From: Rhodococcus sp. HNM0563
GTDB taxonomy: Bacteria > Actinomycetota > Actinomycetes > Mycobacteriales > Mycobacteriaceae
Assembly: GCF_012726195.1 (NCBI RefSeq)
Contig: NZ_JAASAF010000001.1
Location: forward strand, 186,001-250,000
Reading direction: 5' to 3'
Length of the DNA: 64,000 nucleotides
Shown here: positions 39,102-48,251 of the stretch, piece by piece
Layout of the letters: each line of letters begins with the position of its first letter
Numbering within the stretch: the first letter of the stretch is position 1
Position numbers and translations under genes: made by a program
The notes under the pieces: model-generated
The model's input: the letters and a program-made list of their open reading frames with translations, nothing else
Database searches by the model: none
What the model was told of the DNA's origin: nothing

Positions 39102-40232
39102 ATGGGTTTGAAGGAATGGATCGAGAAGCCGGCGGCGCATGTCGTGTCCTCGGAGCGGTCCTTGTCGAATGTGCTGCGCGGTGCCGTCGCACGTGTGACG
39201 ACGCCATTGCTGCCCGACGACTACCTTCATCTGGTCAATCCGCTCTGGTCGGCACGTGAGCTCCGCGGCCGAATCGTGGAAGTGCGTTCCGAGACGCCCG
39301 ACTCCGCCACGATCGTCATCCGCCCGGGGTGGGGTTTCGACTTCGAGTACGAGCCGGGCCAGTACGTAGGTATCGGACTGCATATCGAGGGGCGCTGGCA
39401 CTGGCGGTCGTATTCACTGACCTCCACGCCCGTTCGCGACGACAAGCTCATCTCGATCGCTGTGAAGGCGATGCCGGAAGGTTTTCTCTCCAGTCACCTG
39501 GTCAGCGGTGTTCCGGCCGGTACCGTTGTTCGGCTGGCGGCCCCGCAAGGAGACTTCGTCCTTCCGGATCCGCCCCCCGAGAAGATTCTCTTCCTCACGG
39601 CGGGTAGTGGTATCACGCCGATCATGTCGATGCTCCGGACGCTCGATCGTCGCGCGACCGAACGAGGTGCTGCGATCTCGGACGTCGTTCATGTCCACTC
39701 GGCGCCCACGGCCGACAGCGTGATGTTCCGCTCGGAACTGGAGGGGTTCGACGAAAGCCACGAGCAATTCCGTTCGCACCTGCAGTTCACGCGCGAGCAG
39801 GGCAAGTTCGCTCTGTCGAGCCTCGACGAGGTGTGCCCGGATTGGCGCGACCGTACGGTCTGGGCCTGCGGTCCTCAGGCGATGCTCGACGATATCGCTG
39901 CGTTCTGGAAGCGCGCGGGTCTCGACGAGAGACTCCACCTCGAGCGTTTCGCAGTATCCCGGGCCGACACGTCGGGATCCGGCGGTACGGTGACCTTCGC
40001 CAAGTCGGGCAAGACGGTCGCCGTCGACGGCGCAACAACCCTGCTCGAGGCAGGGGAGAGTGTCGGTGCTCTCATGCCGTTCGGCTGTCGCATGGGAATC
40101 TGTCAGACTTGTGTTGTGCCGTTGGCAAAGGGGCACATCGTCGACCTTCGGTCGGGCAAGGAGCATGCAGAGGGCGAACGTGTCCAGACCTGCATCTCTG
40201 CGGCCGCGGGCGATTGCACGCTCGACGCCTGA
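39102..40232 (+). CDS. Ferredoxin reductase partner of acyl-CoA desaturase (Rv3230c-like)
   Basis: A 376-residue iron-sulfur flavoprotein that passes electrons from NADPH to the desaturase. The flavin-binding motif is [11 protein letters not shown], and the pyridine-nucleotide part is [20 protein letters not shown] and [13 protein letters not shown]. The C-terminal plant-type [2Fe-2S] domain has [14 protein letters not shown] and the last cysteine in [15 protein letters not shown] at 39102 follows GAGGAGAAGG. It lies 45 bases before the first desaturase, the order known for the DesA3 system in mycobacteria. Transcription probably begins at the operator region just upstream. Confidence 0.93.
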   Translation: MGLKEWIEKPAAHVVSSERSLSNVLRGAVARVTTPLLPDDYLHLVNPLWSARELRGRIVEVRSETPDSATIVIRPGWGFDFEYEPGQYVGIGLHIEGRWHWRSYSLTSTPVRDDKLISIAVKAMPEGFLSSHLVSGVPAGTVVRLAAPQGDFVLPDPPPEKILFLTAGSGITPIMSMLRTLDRRATERGAAISDVVHVHSAPTADSVMFRSELEGFDESHEQFRSHLQFTREQGKFALSSLDEVCPDWRDRTVWACGPQAMLDDIAAFWKRAGLDERLHLERFAVSRADTSGSGGTVTFAKSGKTVAVDGATTLLEAGESVGALMPFGCRMGICQTCVVPLAKGHIVDLRSGKEHAEGERVQTCISAAAGDCTLDA

Positions 40233-40277
40233 CCGCGTCGTTCAACAGGTCGTTCAACACAGGGGGAAGGGCCCCGT

Positions 40278-41573
40278 TTGGCTATCAGCGATATTCGCGA
40301 ATTCGCGCATCTGACCGATGCCGATGTCGAGGCGCTCGGACGTGAGTTCGACGCGATTCGAACAGATATCGAGCGGTCGCGCGGTGTGCGCGATGCGCGG
40401 TACATCCACAACACCATCCGGCTGCAGCGGACACTCGAGGTCGTCGGTCGCCTGGCGCTGTTCCGGTCCCGAGAGCGGGCGTGGTGGTTGTTGGGCACCG
40501 CATCGCTGTCCCTGTCGAAGATCATCGAGAACATGGAGCTCGGGCACAATGTGATGCACGGGCAGTGGGATTGGATGAACGACCCCGAGATCCATTCGAC
40601 ATCCTGGGAATGGGATCAGACGGGTCCGTCCGAACATTGGAAGCGTGCCCACAACTACGCGCACCACACGTACACGAACATCGTGGGGATGGACGACGAC
40701 GTCGGATTCGGGATCCTCCGGATGACCCGCGACGACAAGTGGCGTCCGATCAACCTCCTGCAGCCGGTGGCGAACGTGATCCTTGCTGCGACCTTCGAGT
40801 GGGGCATCGCGCTGCACGATCTGTCGGCAGCCAAGGAGATTTCGGGTGTTCCTCGTATGCAATGGAATTCAGGTCCGAACAAGGAGTTCGCCGTCAAGGC
40901 GGGCAAGCAGGTCCTCAAGGACGGCGTGTTGTTCCCCGCAGTCACCGGTCCTGCATGGCGATCGACACTGAAGGCGAATCTCACTGCGAATCTCGTGCGC
41001 AATCTCTGGGCGTACGCGGTGATCTTCTGCGGGCATTTCCCCGACGGCGCGGAGAAGTTCACTCCCGGCGAGTTCGAGCGAGAGACGCGCGGGCAGTGGT
41101 ATCTGCGCCAGTTGCTCGGTAGCGCGAACATCTCGGGCGGCAAGATCATGGGCTTCATGACGGGCAATCTGAGTTACCAGATCGAGCACCATCTGTTCCC
41201 GGATCTGCCGAGTAATCGGCTTCCCGAGATCGCGGCCCGGGTTCGTGCGTTGTGTGGCAAGTACGATCTCCCCTACACCACGGGATCGCTGGGGCGTCAG
41301 TACTGGCTCGCTCTGCGGACGATTCACAAACTTGCTCTTCCCGACCGGTTCTTGAAGGCGACATCCGACGATGCGCCGGAGACATCGTCCGAGCGCAAGT
41401 TCCGGCACGCACGAGCGAATGTGGGATTGCCTGCCATCGCCACAGATCCGATCACGGGCCGGCGACGAGGTCTGCTCACCGCGTTGCGGGCGCACGCGGA
41501 GGGCGCCGTGGCGGAACGACGCATGAAGGCTGCTGTGCGACACGGGAAGACGCACGCACACGGCGGCGAGTGA
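40278..41573 (+). CDS. Acyl-CoA delta-9-type fatty-acid desaturase (DesA3-like), copy 1
   Basis: A 431-residue integral-membrane diiron desaturase, introducing a double bond into long acyl chains. The three histidine boxes are HNVMHGQWDW, HNYAHHTYTN and QIEHHLFPDLPSN. Helices surround the boxes. The start is TTG at 40278 behind GGGGGAAGG; the paralogue starts at the same residue (MAISD) with ATG, which supports the choice. It carries a longer basic C-terminal tail than copy 2. Electron supply is most likely from the reductase immediately upstream. Confidence 0.94.
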   Translation: MAISDIREFAHLTDADVEALGREFDAIRTDIERSRGVRDARYIHNTIRLQRTLEVVGRLALFRSRERAWWLLGTASLSLSKIIENMELGHNVMHGQWDWMNDPEIHSTSWEWDQTGPSEHWKRAHNYAHHTYTNIVGMDDDVGFGILRMTRDDKWRPINLLQPVANVILAATFEWGIALHDLSAAKEISGVPRMQWNSGPNKEFAVKAGKQVLKDGVLFPAVTGPAWRSTLKANLTANLVRNLWAYAVIFCGHFPDGAEKFTPGEFERETRGQWYLRQLLGSANISGGKIMGFMTGNLSYQIEHHLFPDLPSNRLPEIAARVRALCGKYDLPYTTGSLGRQYWLALRTIHKLALPDRFLKATSDDAPETSSERKFRHARANVGLPAIATDPITGRRRGLLTALRAHAEGAVAERRMKAAVRHGKTHAHGGE

Positions 41574-41598
41574 TTCCGGTCACAGAGCAGAAATCCGT

Positions 41599-41632
41599 TA
41601 ACCTACGGAGTCGTAACCTACGGTAGGGTAAG
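41599..41632. promoter_or_regulatory. Overlapping desaturase operators before copy 2
   Basis: CCTACG-GAGT-CGTAAC (41602-41617) and CCTACG-GTAG-GGTAAG (41617-41632) repeat the CCTACG-N4 motif seen at 39036-39079, sharing one base. The second ends three bases before the ATG at 41636, so binding would block both transcription and initiation. Half-site conservation is lower on the right arms. Confidence 0.65.
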
Positions 41633-41635
41633 TGC

Positions 41636-42871
41636 ATGGCGATTTCGGATGTCAAGGAGTATGCGCACCTCACCGAGGCCGACGTCGAGGCTATCGGTCG
41701 CGAACTCGACGCGATCAGGCGCGATGTGGAGGACTCGCGCGGTGAGCGCGATGCCCGCTACATCCGCAACACCATCCGGCTGCAACGTGGTCTCGAGATC
41801 GGGGGGCGCGTGGTGCTGCTCGGGTCGCGGAAGCGTCCGCTCTGGATTCTCGGGACGACCATGCTGTCCCTGTCGAAGATCATCGAGAACATGGAGCTCG
41901 GGCACAATGTGATGCACGGGCAGTGGGATTGGATGAACGATCCGGAGGTGCACTCGGCGAGCTGGGAGTGGGACAACGTCGACCCGTCGGCGCACTGGAA
42001 GACAACCCACAATCACCACCACCACAAGTACACCAACATCCTGGGCATGGACGACGATGTCGGATACGGATTGCTCCGCGTCACCCGCGATCAGCGATGG
42101 AAGCCGTTCTACCTCGGCAACGTCGCATACAACGCGATCCTCGCCTCACTGTTCCAATACGGCATCGCGATTCAGCTCCTCGAACTCGGCAAGGTCATCC
42201 AGGGTCGTGACGATCGTGAACTGACGAAAGCACGTGGCAAGGAAGTGCTCGCCAAGATCGGCAAGCAGAACCTCCGCGACTACGTGGTGTATCCGGCGCT
42301 GACCGGCAAGGCATGGAAGTCCACGATCAAGGCCAATGCCACCGCGAACTTCGTCCGCAACGTGTGGACCAACGCCGTGATCTTCTGCGGGCACTTCCCT
42401 GACGGAGCCGAGAAGTTCACCAAGCAGGACATCGAGAACGAGACCCACGCCGAGTGGTACCTGCGGCAGATGCTCGGGTCGGCGAACATCTCGGGTGGCA
42501 AGGTCATGGATTTCATGACCGGAAACCTGAGCTACCAGATCGAGCATCACATCTACCCGGACCTACCGTCGAACCGGTACGCCGAGATCGCCGTGCGGGT
42601 GCGGCAACTCTGCGACAAATACGACCTGCCGTACACGACAGGTCCGCTCGCGGTGCAGTACTGGAAGTCATGGCGGACCATTGCCAAGCTGTCGCTGCCC
42701 GACAAGTACCTCAAAGACACCCGCGACGCCGCGCCCGAGACGGCCTCCGAACGTGGTTTCGGCGGGTCTGCCGAGGTGGATCCGGTCACCGGCCGCAGGC
42801 TGGGGCTGGCGACCGCCATCGAGAAGACCCGCAAACGTGGTCTCGTCCGCCGTGTGCTCGGGATGCGCTGA
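41636..42871 (+). CDS. Acyl-CoA fatty-acid desaturase (DesA3-like), copy 2
   Basis: A 411-residue paralogue of the preceding gene, same family and topology. Histidine boxes are HNVMHGQWDW, HNHHHHKYTN and QIEHHIYPDLPSN. The second box has an added histidine run (HNHHHHK), unlike copy 1. A 78-base stretch is identical between the two copies. It has its own operator pair directly upstream, so it can be expressed separately from the reductase and copy 1. No strong ribosome-binding site precedes the ATG. Substrate difference from copy 1 cannot be deduced. Confidence 0.94.
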   Translation: MAISDVKEYAHLTEADVEAIGRELDAIRRDVEDSRGERDARYIRNTIRLQRGLEIGGRVVLLGSRKRPLWILGTTMLSLSKIIENMELGHNVMHGQWDWMNDPEVHSASWEWDNVDPSAHWKTTHNHHHHKYTNILGMDDDVGYGLLRVTRDQRWKPFYLGNVAYNAILASLFQYGIAIQLLELGKVIQGRDDRELTKARGKEVLAKIGKQNLRDYVVYPALTGKAWKSTIKANATANFVRNVWTNAVIFCGHFPDGAEKFTKQDIENETHAEWYLRQMLGSANISGGKVMDFMTGNLSYQIEHHIYPDLPSNRYAEIAVRVRQLCDKYDLPYTTGPLAVQYWKSWRTIAKLSLPDKYLKDTRDAAPETASERGFGGSAEVDPVTGRRLGLATAIEKTRKRGLVRRVLGMR

Positions 42872-42894
42872 CCAGAGCACATCGCACGGAAACA

Positions 42895-42932
42895 CCAGAG
42901 CCCGGCTTCGTTTCGACGAAGCCGGGCTCTGG
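42895..42932. terminator. Bidirectional terminator between desaturase copy 2 and rsgA
   Basis: A 17-bp perfect stem, CCAGAGCCCGGCTTCGT (42895-42911) with its complement at 42916-42932, closes a TTCG tetraloop. The flanking genes converge on it. Confidence 0.92.
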
Positions 42933-42945
42933 TGCGTAGCTCAGC

Positions 42946-43965
42946 TCACCAGGAGTCGTTGGTGGCGAGCGCGGCCAGCAGTTCCCGCACGGCCATCGCG
43001 CGGCGGAACGACTGGCCTTCGAGTTTGTCGAGGGCACATTCGGGATCTGCCGGCGGTCCGAGATGGGTGCACCCGCGGGGGCACTGCTCGACGGCGACCG
43101 CAAGATCGGAGAATGCGCCGACGACGTCGTCGGGTTCGATGTGTGCGAGTCCGAACGACCGGATACCCGGTGTGTCGACGACCCATCCGCCGTCGGGGAG
43201 CGGCAGTGCAACGGACTGCGTGGATGTATGACGTCCCTTGCCGACCCCGGAGACGACACCGGTGGCGCGTGCGGCGTCGGGGACCAGCCGATTCACCAGG
43301 GTCGACTTACCCACCCCGGAATGGCCGATCAGCGCCGTGACACGGCCGTGCAGGAGTGCGGTCAGCTCAGTGAGGTCGTTGTCCTGCCCGACGAGCATCA
43401 CCGGAACGGCGAGGTCTGCGAAGTGTGCGGCGAACTCGTCGGGATCGGCCAGGTCGCTCTTCGTCAAGCACAGCACCGGCGTCAACCCGCCGGTGAACGC
43501 GGCCACCAGTGCGCGCTCCACGAGACCGGTGCGCGGGGGAGGATCGGCAAGCGCGACGACGATCAGCAGATGTGAGGCGTTGGCAACCACTACCCGTTCG
43601 TACGGGTCGGTGTCGTCCGCGGTGCGACGTAGCACCGTGGTGCGGTCGTCGACGCGCACGATCCGGGCCAGCGTATCGGGACGGCCCGACAGATCACCGA
43701 CCACGCCCACTTGATCGCCGACAACGATCGGAGTCCGGCCCAGTTCGCGGGCGCGCATCGTGGTGACAGCGCGTTCGGGGTCGCCGCCGAGGACCACACC
43801 CCATCGACCGCGGTCGACGGAGACGACCATTCCGTCCATCGCATCGCGGTGGGCCGGTCGATCCTTGGTACGCGGACGTGAACCTCTGCCCGGGCGGACC
43901 CGGACATCGGACTCGTCGTACTGCCGCCGTTTCAGGAGCGCACTCCCGTCAACATCGATCCCCAC
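42946..43965 (-). CDS. rsgA: RsgA, circularly permuted ribosome-biogenesis GTPase
   Basis: A GTPase that helps mature the 30S subunit. The permuted order is visible: [12 protein letters not shown] (G4) comes before [14 protein letters not shown] (G1) and [12 protein letters not shown] (G3). The C-terminal zinc domain has [16 protein letters not shown]. Residues after the N-terminal [18 protein letters not shown] form the OB-fold. GTG at 43965 gives 339 residues and overlaps the aroA end by 34 bases. A shorter start right at the aroA stop would need a CTG codon. Start therefore uncertain, identity secure. Confidence 0.93.
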   Translation of the reverse strand: MGIDVDGSALLKRRQYDESDVRVRPGRGSRPRTKDRPAHRDAMDGMVVSVDRGRWGVVLGGDPERAVTTMRARELGRTPIVVGDQVGVVGDLSGRPDTLARIVRVDDRTTVLRRTADDTDPYERVVVANASHLLIVVALADPPPRTGLVERALVAAFTGGLTPVLCLTKSDLADPDEFAAHFADLAVPVMLVGQDNDLTELTALLHGRVTALIGHSGVGKSTLVNRLVPDAARATGVVSGVGKGRHTSTQSVALPLPDGGWVVDTPGIRSFGLAHIEPDDVVGAFSDLAVAVEQCPRGCTHLGPPADPECALDKLEGQSFRRAMAVRELLAALATNDSW

Positions 43966-45218
43966 AGCGCCTCGAAGCCGGGCAGCGTCTTCGCTGTCGT
44001 GCCGATGTCCTCGACGTCGACGTCGTCGATCACGAGACCTATGATCGCGCCGGCTGTGGCCATCCGGTGATCCGCGTACGACCGCCACACACCACCGCGG
44101 AGCGGCGTCGGCTCGATTCGCAGGCCGTCATCGGTCTCGCTGACAGATCCGCCGAGACCGTTGATCTCGGCGGTGAGAGCGGCGAGCCGGTCGGTTTCGT
44201 GGCCACGCAGGTGAGCGATCCCGCGCAGGTGCGACGGGGTGGTCGCGAACGCGGCGAGCGCAGCGACGGTGGGAGTCAACTCTCCGACGTCGTGCAGGTC
44301 CACGTCGATGCCGACGAGTTGCTGCGGTCCGCACACGGTGAGGGCACCGTCGGCCAATGACACGTCGGCGCCCATCTGCTCGAGAATGCCGCGGATCGCA
44401 TCCCCGGCCTGGGTGGTGCTCGTAGGCCACAGCGGCACCGAGACGGTGCCGCCGGTGACTGCCGCGGCGGCGAGGAACGGTGTGGCGTTCGACAGATCGG
44501 GTTCGACCGTCACGTCGTGGGCCTTGATCGTGCCCGGCGCGACCCGCCACGTATTCGCCTCGGACGTGTCGACGGAAACCCCTGCCGCCCGAAGCATTTC
44601 GACGGTCATCTCGATATGCGGCATCGACGGCACCGGCTTGCCGTCGTGATGCACGACGACACCGGTGTCGAAGGAAGCGGCCGACAGCAGCAGACCCGAG
44701 ACGAACTGTGAGGACCCGGATGCATCGATGGTGACACTGCCGCCGCGTACTCTGCCCTCGCCTCGTACGGTGAACGGAAGTCCGTCGCCGTCGATGTCGA
44801 CGCCGAGGCCACGTAACGCGTCGAGGACAGTGCCCATCGGACGGACCCGTGCCTGTTCGTCGCCGTCGAAGTGCACGTCGCCGTCGGCCAGCGCAGCCAA
44901 CGGCGGTACGAACCGCATGACCGTGCCTGCCAGGCCGCACTCGACCGAACCGCCGTGCAACGTGCCGGGTGTGACCTCGAGTGTCGTGCCCCCGTCGCGT
45001 TCGGTGATGGTGGCACCGACCGCGCGCACGGCCTCGATCATCAGGTCGGTGTCGCGGCTGCGCAATGCCCCGGTGATCGTCGACGTCCCGTCGGCCAGTG
45101 CAGCCAGGATCAGGGCGCGGTTCGTGATCGACTTCGATCCGGGCAGGGCAACAGACGCGTCGATCGGGTTCACGGCTCGAGGTGCTCTCCACAGGCTCAC
45201 CCGACCATCTTCGCCCAT
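43932..45218 (-). CDS. aroA: AroA, 3-phosphoshikimate 1-carboxyvinyltransferase (EPSP synthase)
   Basis: Sixth step of the shikimate pathway, joining shikimate-3-phosphate and phosphoenolpyruvate. Motifs: [20 protein letters not shown] at the N-terminus, [15 protein letters not shown] with the PEP-binding segment, [12 protein letters not shown] and [18 protein letters not shown] at 45218 gives 428 residues; the longer open frame upstream passes through the SRAP promoter and is not protein-like. It diverges from the SRAP gene and is coupled to rsgA downstream. Confidence 0.95.
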   Translation of the reverse strand: MGEDGRVSLWRAPRAVNPIDASVALPGSKSITNRALILAALADGTSTITGALRSRDTDLMIEAVRAVGATITERDGGTTLEVTPGTLHGGSVECGLAGTVMRFVPPLAALADGDVHFDGDEQARVRPMGTVLDALRGLGVDIDGDGLPFTVRGEGRVRGGSVTIDASGSSQFVSGLLLSAASFDTGVVVHHDGKPVPSMPHIEMTVEMLRAAGVSVDTSEANTWRVAPGTIKAHDVTVEPDLSNATPFLAAAAVTGGTVSVPLWPTSTTQAGDAIRGILEQMGADVSLADGALTVCGPQQLVGIDVDLHDVGELTPTVAALAAFATTPSHLRGIAHLRGHETDRLAALTAEINGLGGSVSETDDGLRIEPTPLRGGVWRSYADHRMATAGAIIGLVIDDVDVEDIGTTAKTLPGFEALWGSMLTGVRS

Positions 45219-45297
45219 CGACCGGGCGGACCTCGACTGCGGATGGTCCGGTGCGGCGAAATGGCGAGGTACAGGGTTCGGCTGACACACTCGTGGC

Positions 45298-46044
45298 ATG
45301 TGCGGCAGGTATGCGATCACGGCGGATCCGGCGACGTTGGCAACCGAGCTCGACGCGATCGACGAGACGGGTGACGCAGAGATCCTGCCCGAGTACAACG
45401 TGGCACCCACGACCGGTGTGCTCACCGTGGTGGCACGACACGATCGTGACGATCCGGAGAGCGCCGCTCGACGCAGAATCCGCCGGATGCGCTGGGGCCT
45501 GGTGCCGTCCTTCGCGAAGGAGGTCGGCACGAGTGCGCCGTTGATCAACGCCCGTTCCGAGTCTGTCGCGAGCAAACCGTCGTTCTCACAGTCGCTCCGC
45601 TACAAGCGCTGCCTGGTACCGATGGACGGCTGGTACGAATGGCAGCTCGAACCGGCGTCCGGCGGCAAGACCCGCAAGATTCCGTACTTCATGTCGCAGG
45701 GAGACGGTTCACGCCTCTACATGGCAGGGGTGTGGGCGGTGTGGCGTGATCCGCGCACCCCCGACGCACCACCATTGCTCAGTACTGCGATCCTCACCGC
45801 GGATTCGATCGAGCAGCTGAGCAATGTGCATCGACGGATGCCTCTGATCATGCCTCCCGAACGGTGGGATGCGTGGCTCGACCCCGACAGCCTCGGGCAT
45901 CCTGACCTGATCGTGCCCAGCACGGAGGTGGTCGCCGGAATCGAGATTCGGCGCGTATCCGACAAGGTGAACCGTGTTCGGAACAAGGGGCCCGAACTGG
46001 TGGAACCGTACGACGGCAGCGGTGACCAGCTGGCCTTGCTCTGA
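45298..46044 (+). CDS. SRAP-domain protein (HMCES/YedK-like) protecting abasic DNA
   Basis: A 248-residue SRAP protein that crosslinks to abasic sites in single-stranded DNA through its catalytic cysteine. The N-terminus is [11 protein letters not shown], with Cys2 exposed after Met removal. The central block reads [21 protein letters not shown] and [20 protein letters not shown], followed by [12 protein letters not shown] and the catalytic-site histidine in [11 protein letters not shown]. It is divergent from aroA. Length and motifs are normal. Confidence 0.95.
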   Translation: MCGRYAITADPATLATELDAIDETGDAEILPEYNVAPTTGVLTVVARHDRDDPESAARRRIRRMRWGLVPSFAKEVGTSAPLINARSESVASKPSFSQSLRYKRCLVPMDGWYEWQLEPASGGKTRKIPYFMSQGDGSRLYMAGVWAVWRDPRTPDAPPLLSTAILTADSIEQLSNVHRRMPLIMPPERWDAWLDPDSLGHPDLIVPSTEVVAGIEIRRVSDKVNRVRNKGPELVEPYDGSGDQLALL

Positions 46045-46067
46045 ACGGCCCGGGTATCGACCGGTCG

Positions 46068-46565
46068 TCAGCGCCCCGAAGTGACGGGTGCCACCACAGC
46101 GTCGGTGAGACGGATCAAATCGGCGGGCGCGAGTTCGATCTCGAGACCCCGTCTGCCTGCACTGCACAGCACGCGCTCCCACTGCGCCGCGGAGGCATCG
46201 ACAACGGTGCGCAAGCGCTTGCGTTGACCGAGCGGTGAGATTCCACCCAGTACGTACCCGGTAGCGCGTTCGGCCGCCGTGCGTTCGGCCAGGACGGCCT
46301 TGCCGCCGCCCAGTGCCCCCGCCGCGGCCTTGAGCGACAACATGTCGGGGACGGGGATGACCGCGACCGCGAGCGACGAGTCGGACAACGAGATCACCAG
46401 TGTCTTGAAGATCTGCGCGGGAACGACCCCCAGTCGCTCCCCGAGGACGTCCACCGCTTCCGCGCCGTACGAGCCGGACTTCGGGTCGTGCGAATATTCA
46501 TGGACCAGATGCTCGACCTTCTCCCGCTTCAGCAGAGTGGTCGCAGGTGTCGACGTCGAGGCCAT
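46068..46565 (-). CDS. ybaK: YbaK/EbsC-type Cys-tRNA(Pro)/Cys-tRNA(Cys) deacylase
   Basis: A 165-residue trans-editing protein that hydrolyses mischarged aminoacyl-tRNA. The YbaK fold reads TLLKREKVEHLVHEYSHDPK, then GVVPAQIFKTLVISL with the conserved lysine, and GYVLGGISPLGQRKRLRTVV with the GXXXP motif. ATG at 46565 gives MASTSTPATTLLKREK. It diverges from sigH; the 236-base spacer carries a SigH-type promoter. It converges on the SRAP gene, 23 bases apart, without a clear terminator. Confidence 0.92.
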   Translation of the reverse strand: MASTSTPATTLLKREKVEHLVHEYSHDPKSGSYGAEAVDVLGERLGVVPAQIFKTLVISLSDSSLAVAVIPVPDMLSLKAAAGALGGGKAVLAERTAAERATGYVLGGISPLGQRKRLRTVVDASAAQWERVLCSAGRRGLEIELAPADLIRLTDAVVAPVTSGR

Positions 46566-46627
46566 GAGTATCACCCTAGGAGTGGATGTCGAGAGGACGT
46601 CGGGAGGCCCGCGAATCCGGGGTTTCG

Positions 46628-46654
46628 GGAACAACTCGCCCCGGAGCGTTGTTG
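46628..46654 (+). promoter_or_regulatory. SigH-type autoregulatory promoter of sigH
   Basis: GGAAC (46628-46632) and GTTG (46651-46654) are separated by exactly 18 bases, matching the SigR/SigH consensus GGAA(C/T)-N18/19-GTT. It lies 147 bases before the sigH ATG. Autoregulation from such a promoter is known for this sigma factor. Confidence 0.7.
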
Positions 46655-46801
46655 ATCCCCGTGGGCCGCAGGTCGACGAGTTCGGTCCGGCCGAGCGAAC
46701 CATATCGAAGCGAGTAGATCGGAGCACCGGTGCCAGTACTGAGTCCTCCCCGCCGTCCCTCCCGCCCGGATCCCGACTGCCCGGTAGCCTTCACCGAGGG
46801 G

Positions 46802-47452
46802 ATGAGTGAAGGGATCGGTGTGGTCGAGGAGTCTGCAGAACAACTGGCCGAGCGGTTCGAGCGGGATGCGATGCCCTTGCTCGACCAGCTCTACGGCGCC
46901 GCATTGCGGATGACCCGCAATCCTGCAGACGCCGAAGACCTGGTGCAAGAGACCTACATCAAGGCATTCTCGGCGTTCAGATCGTTCCGGGAAGGCACCA
47001 ATCTCAAAGCCTGGATGTACCGGATTCTGACGAACACGTACATCAACACGTACCGGAAGCGTCAGCGCCAGCCGGCCCAGTACCCGACGGACGAGATCAC
47101 CGACTGGCAGCTCGCGGCCACCGCCGAGCACTCGTCGACCGGTCTGCGGTCCGCGGAGGTCGAAGCGCTCGATGCACTGCCCGACGACGACATCAAGGCG
47201 GCACTGCAGGAGCTTCCGGAAGACTTCCGGATGGCTGTGTACTACGCAGATGTCGAGGGTTTCCCCTACAAGGAGATCGCCGAGATCATGGGTACCCCGA
47301 TCGGCACCGTGATGTCCAGGCTGCACCGGGGTCGCAAGCAACTGCGGGGACTCCTCGCCGATGTCGCGCGTGAACGCGGGTTCCACCGCGGGCGCGGCTC
47401 CGGCGAGGTGACCACCATCGGTACCGAGGGTCAGAAGGGAGTCTCGCAGTGA
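46802..47452 (+). CDS. sigH: SigH/SigR, ECF sigma factor for thiol-oxidative and heat stress
   Basis: A 216-residue group IV sigma factor. Region 2 reads [20 protein letters not shown]-like ([20 protein letters not shown]) and [20 protein letters not shown]; region 4 reads [20 protein letters not shown] and [18 protein letters not shown] at 46802 gives a length equal to that recalled for M. tuberculosis SigH; an upstream ATG at 46730 would add a proline-rich leader. The stop overlaps the GTG of rshA (GTGA), ensuring matched synthesis of the anti-sigma. Confidence 0.95.
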   Translation: MSEGIGVVEESAEQLAERFERDAMPLLDQLYGAALRMTRNPADAEDLVQETYIKAFSAFRSFREGTNLKAWMYRILTNTYINTYRKRQRQPAQYPTDEITDWQLAATAEHSSTGLRSAEVEALDALPDDDIKAALQELPEDFRMAVYYADVEGFPYKEIAEIMGTPIGTVMSRLHRGRKQLRGLLADVARERGFHRGRGSGEVTTIGTEGQKGVSQ

Positions 47453-47727
47453 GCGAGCAGGCAGATTTCGAGCAACTCGACTGCTCAGCGGTCATCGCAG
47501 ACGTGTACCTGCTCCTCGATTCGGAGTGCGACGAAGCGTCGAGAACGCGACTGCAACGACATCTCGACGACTGTGGTTCGTGCCTGGAGACGTACGGCAT
47601 CGAGGAGAAGGTCAAGGCCTTGCTCAGCCGCAAGTGCGGGGGTGAACACGCGCCGGAGGGGCTGCGGGAACGCCTGATGATCGAGATCCGGAGAACCGTC
47701 GTGGTGAACGTCAGAGAATCCGACTAG
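47449..47727 (+). CDS. rshA: RshA, redox-sensing ZAS anti-sigma factor
   Basis: A 92-residue zinc-containing anti-sigma that holds SigH until its cysteines are oxidised. The ZAS motif HXXXCXXC is present as HLDDCGSC, and further cysteines lie in EQLDCSA, DSECDE and SRKCGG. GTG at 47449 overlaps the sigH stop. Two hairpins follow the stop. Confidence 0.94.
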   Translation: MSEQADFEQLDCSAVIADVYLLLDSECDEASRTRLQRHLDDCGSCLETYGIEEKVKALLSRKCGGEHAPEGLRERLMIEIRRTVVVNVRESD

Positions 47728-47754
47728 AACGGACGACACCTCCGACGCTGTCTA

Positions 47755-47830
47755 CTGCAGCAGTTCTGCTGCAGGCGCAGTTCGACGTCGAGGGGGCCGG
47801 AAAGCAGTGCTTTCCGGCCCCCTCGACGTC
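47755..47830. terminator. Double hairpin between rshA and the bL37 gene
   Basis: CTGCAGCAG (47755-47763) pairs with CTGCTGCAG (47766-47774). Then a 22-bp perfect stem starts GACGTCGAGGGGGCC (47784-47805) and pairs with 47809-47830. It separates convergent genes and should stop both transcripts. Confidence 0.9.
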
Positions 47831-47840
47831 TGTCTACGTG

Positions 47841-47915
47841 TCAGGCGTTGGGACGCTTGCCGTGGTTTGCGGCGTTACCCTTACGGCTGCGCTTCTTGCG
47901 ACCTCGCTTACCCAT
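47841..47915 (-). CDS. Ribosomal protein bL37 (24 residues)
   Basis: A 75-base gene, far below usual ORF cut-offs. It encodes 24 residues beginning MGKRGRKKRSRKGN and ending ANHGKRPNA, with ten basic Arg/Lys side chains. From memory this is the actinobacterial large-subunit protein bL37, seen in mycobacterial ribosome structures. AAAGGAGAT sits seven bases before the ATG, a strong ribosome-binding site. It is divergent from the biotin-carrier gene and convergent with rshA across the 22-bp hairpin. The gene lacks any duplicate in this window. Confidence 0.85.
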   Translation of the reverse strand: MGKRGRKKRSRKGNAANHGKRPNA

Positions 47916-48018
47916 GGTGGGATCTCCTTTCTGGTTGATTACAGTGTTCCACGTGCGGTCGAGTGGCCCTGTCAGCAGGTCCACCGTCCGGGCTCCGGAG
48001 CAGCGAATCGAGGTTTCG

Positions 48019-48234
48019 ATGGCAGAGGATGTGCGCGCCGAAATGGTCTCCACCGTCTTCGAGGTGGTTGTCAGTGAAGGCGATGTGGTGGCAGAGGGAG
48101 ATACCTTGGTAATCCTGGAGTCGATGAAGATGGAGATTCCGGTGATCGCTGAGAACGCGGGCACCGTGACCTCGGTCGACGTCTCGGTCGGCGACGTCAT
48201 CCAACAGGGTGACCTCATCGCGGTCATCTCCTGA
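48019..48234 (+). CDS. Small biotin/lipoyl-attachment protein (TB7.3-like)
   Basis: A 71-residue single-domain biotin carrier. It reads VFEVVVSEGDVVAEGDTLVI and LESMKMEIPV, where the MKM lysine is the biotinylation site, then AGTVTSVDVSVGDVIQQGDL. It begins MAEDVRAEMV at ATG 48019. Stand-alone BCCP-like proteins of this size are typical of actinobacteria (Rv3221c from memory). The cognate carboxylase is not in the window. Confidence 0.92.
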   Translation: MAEDVRAEMVSTVFEVVVSEGDVVAEGDTLVILESMKMEIPVIAENAGTVTSVDVSVGDVIQQGDLIAVIS

Positions 48235-48251
48235 GCACGGAAATTCGGACG

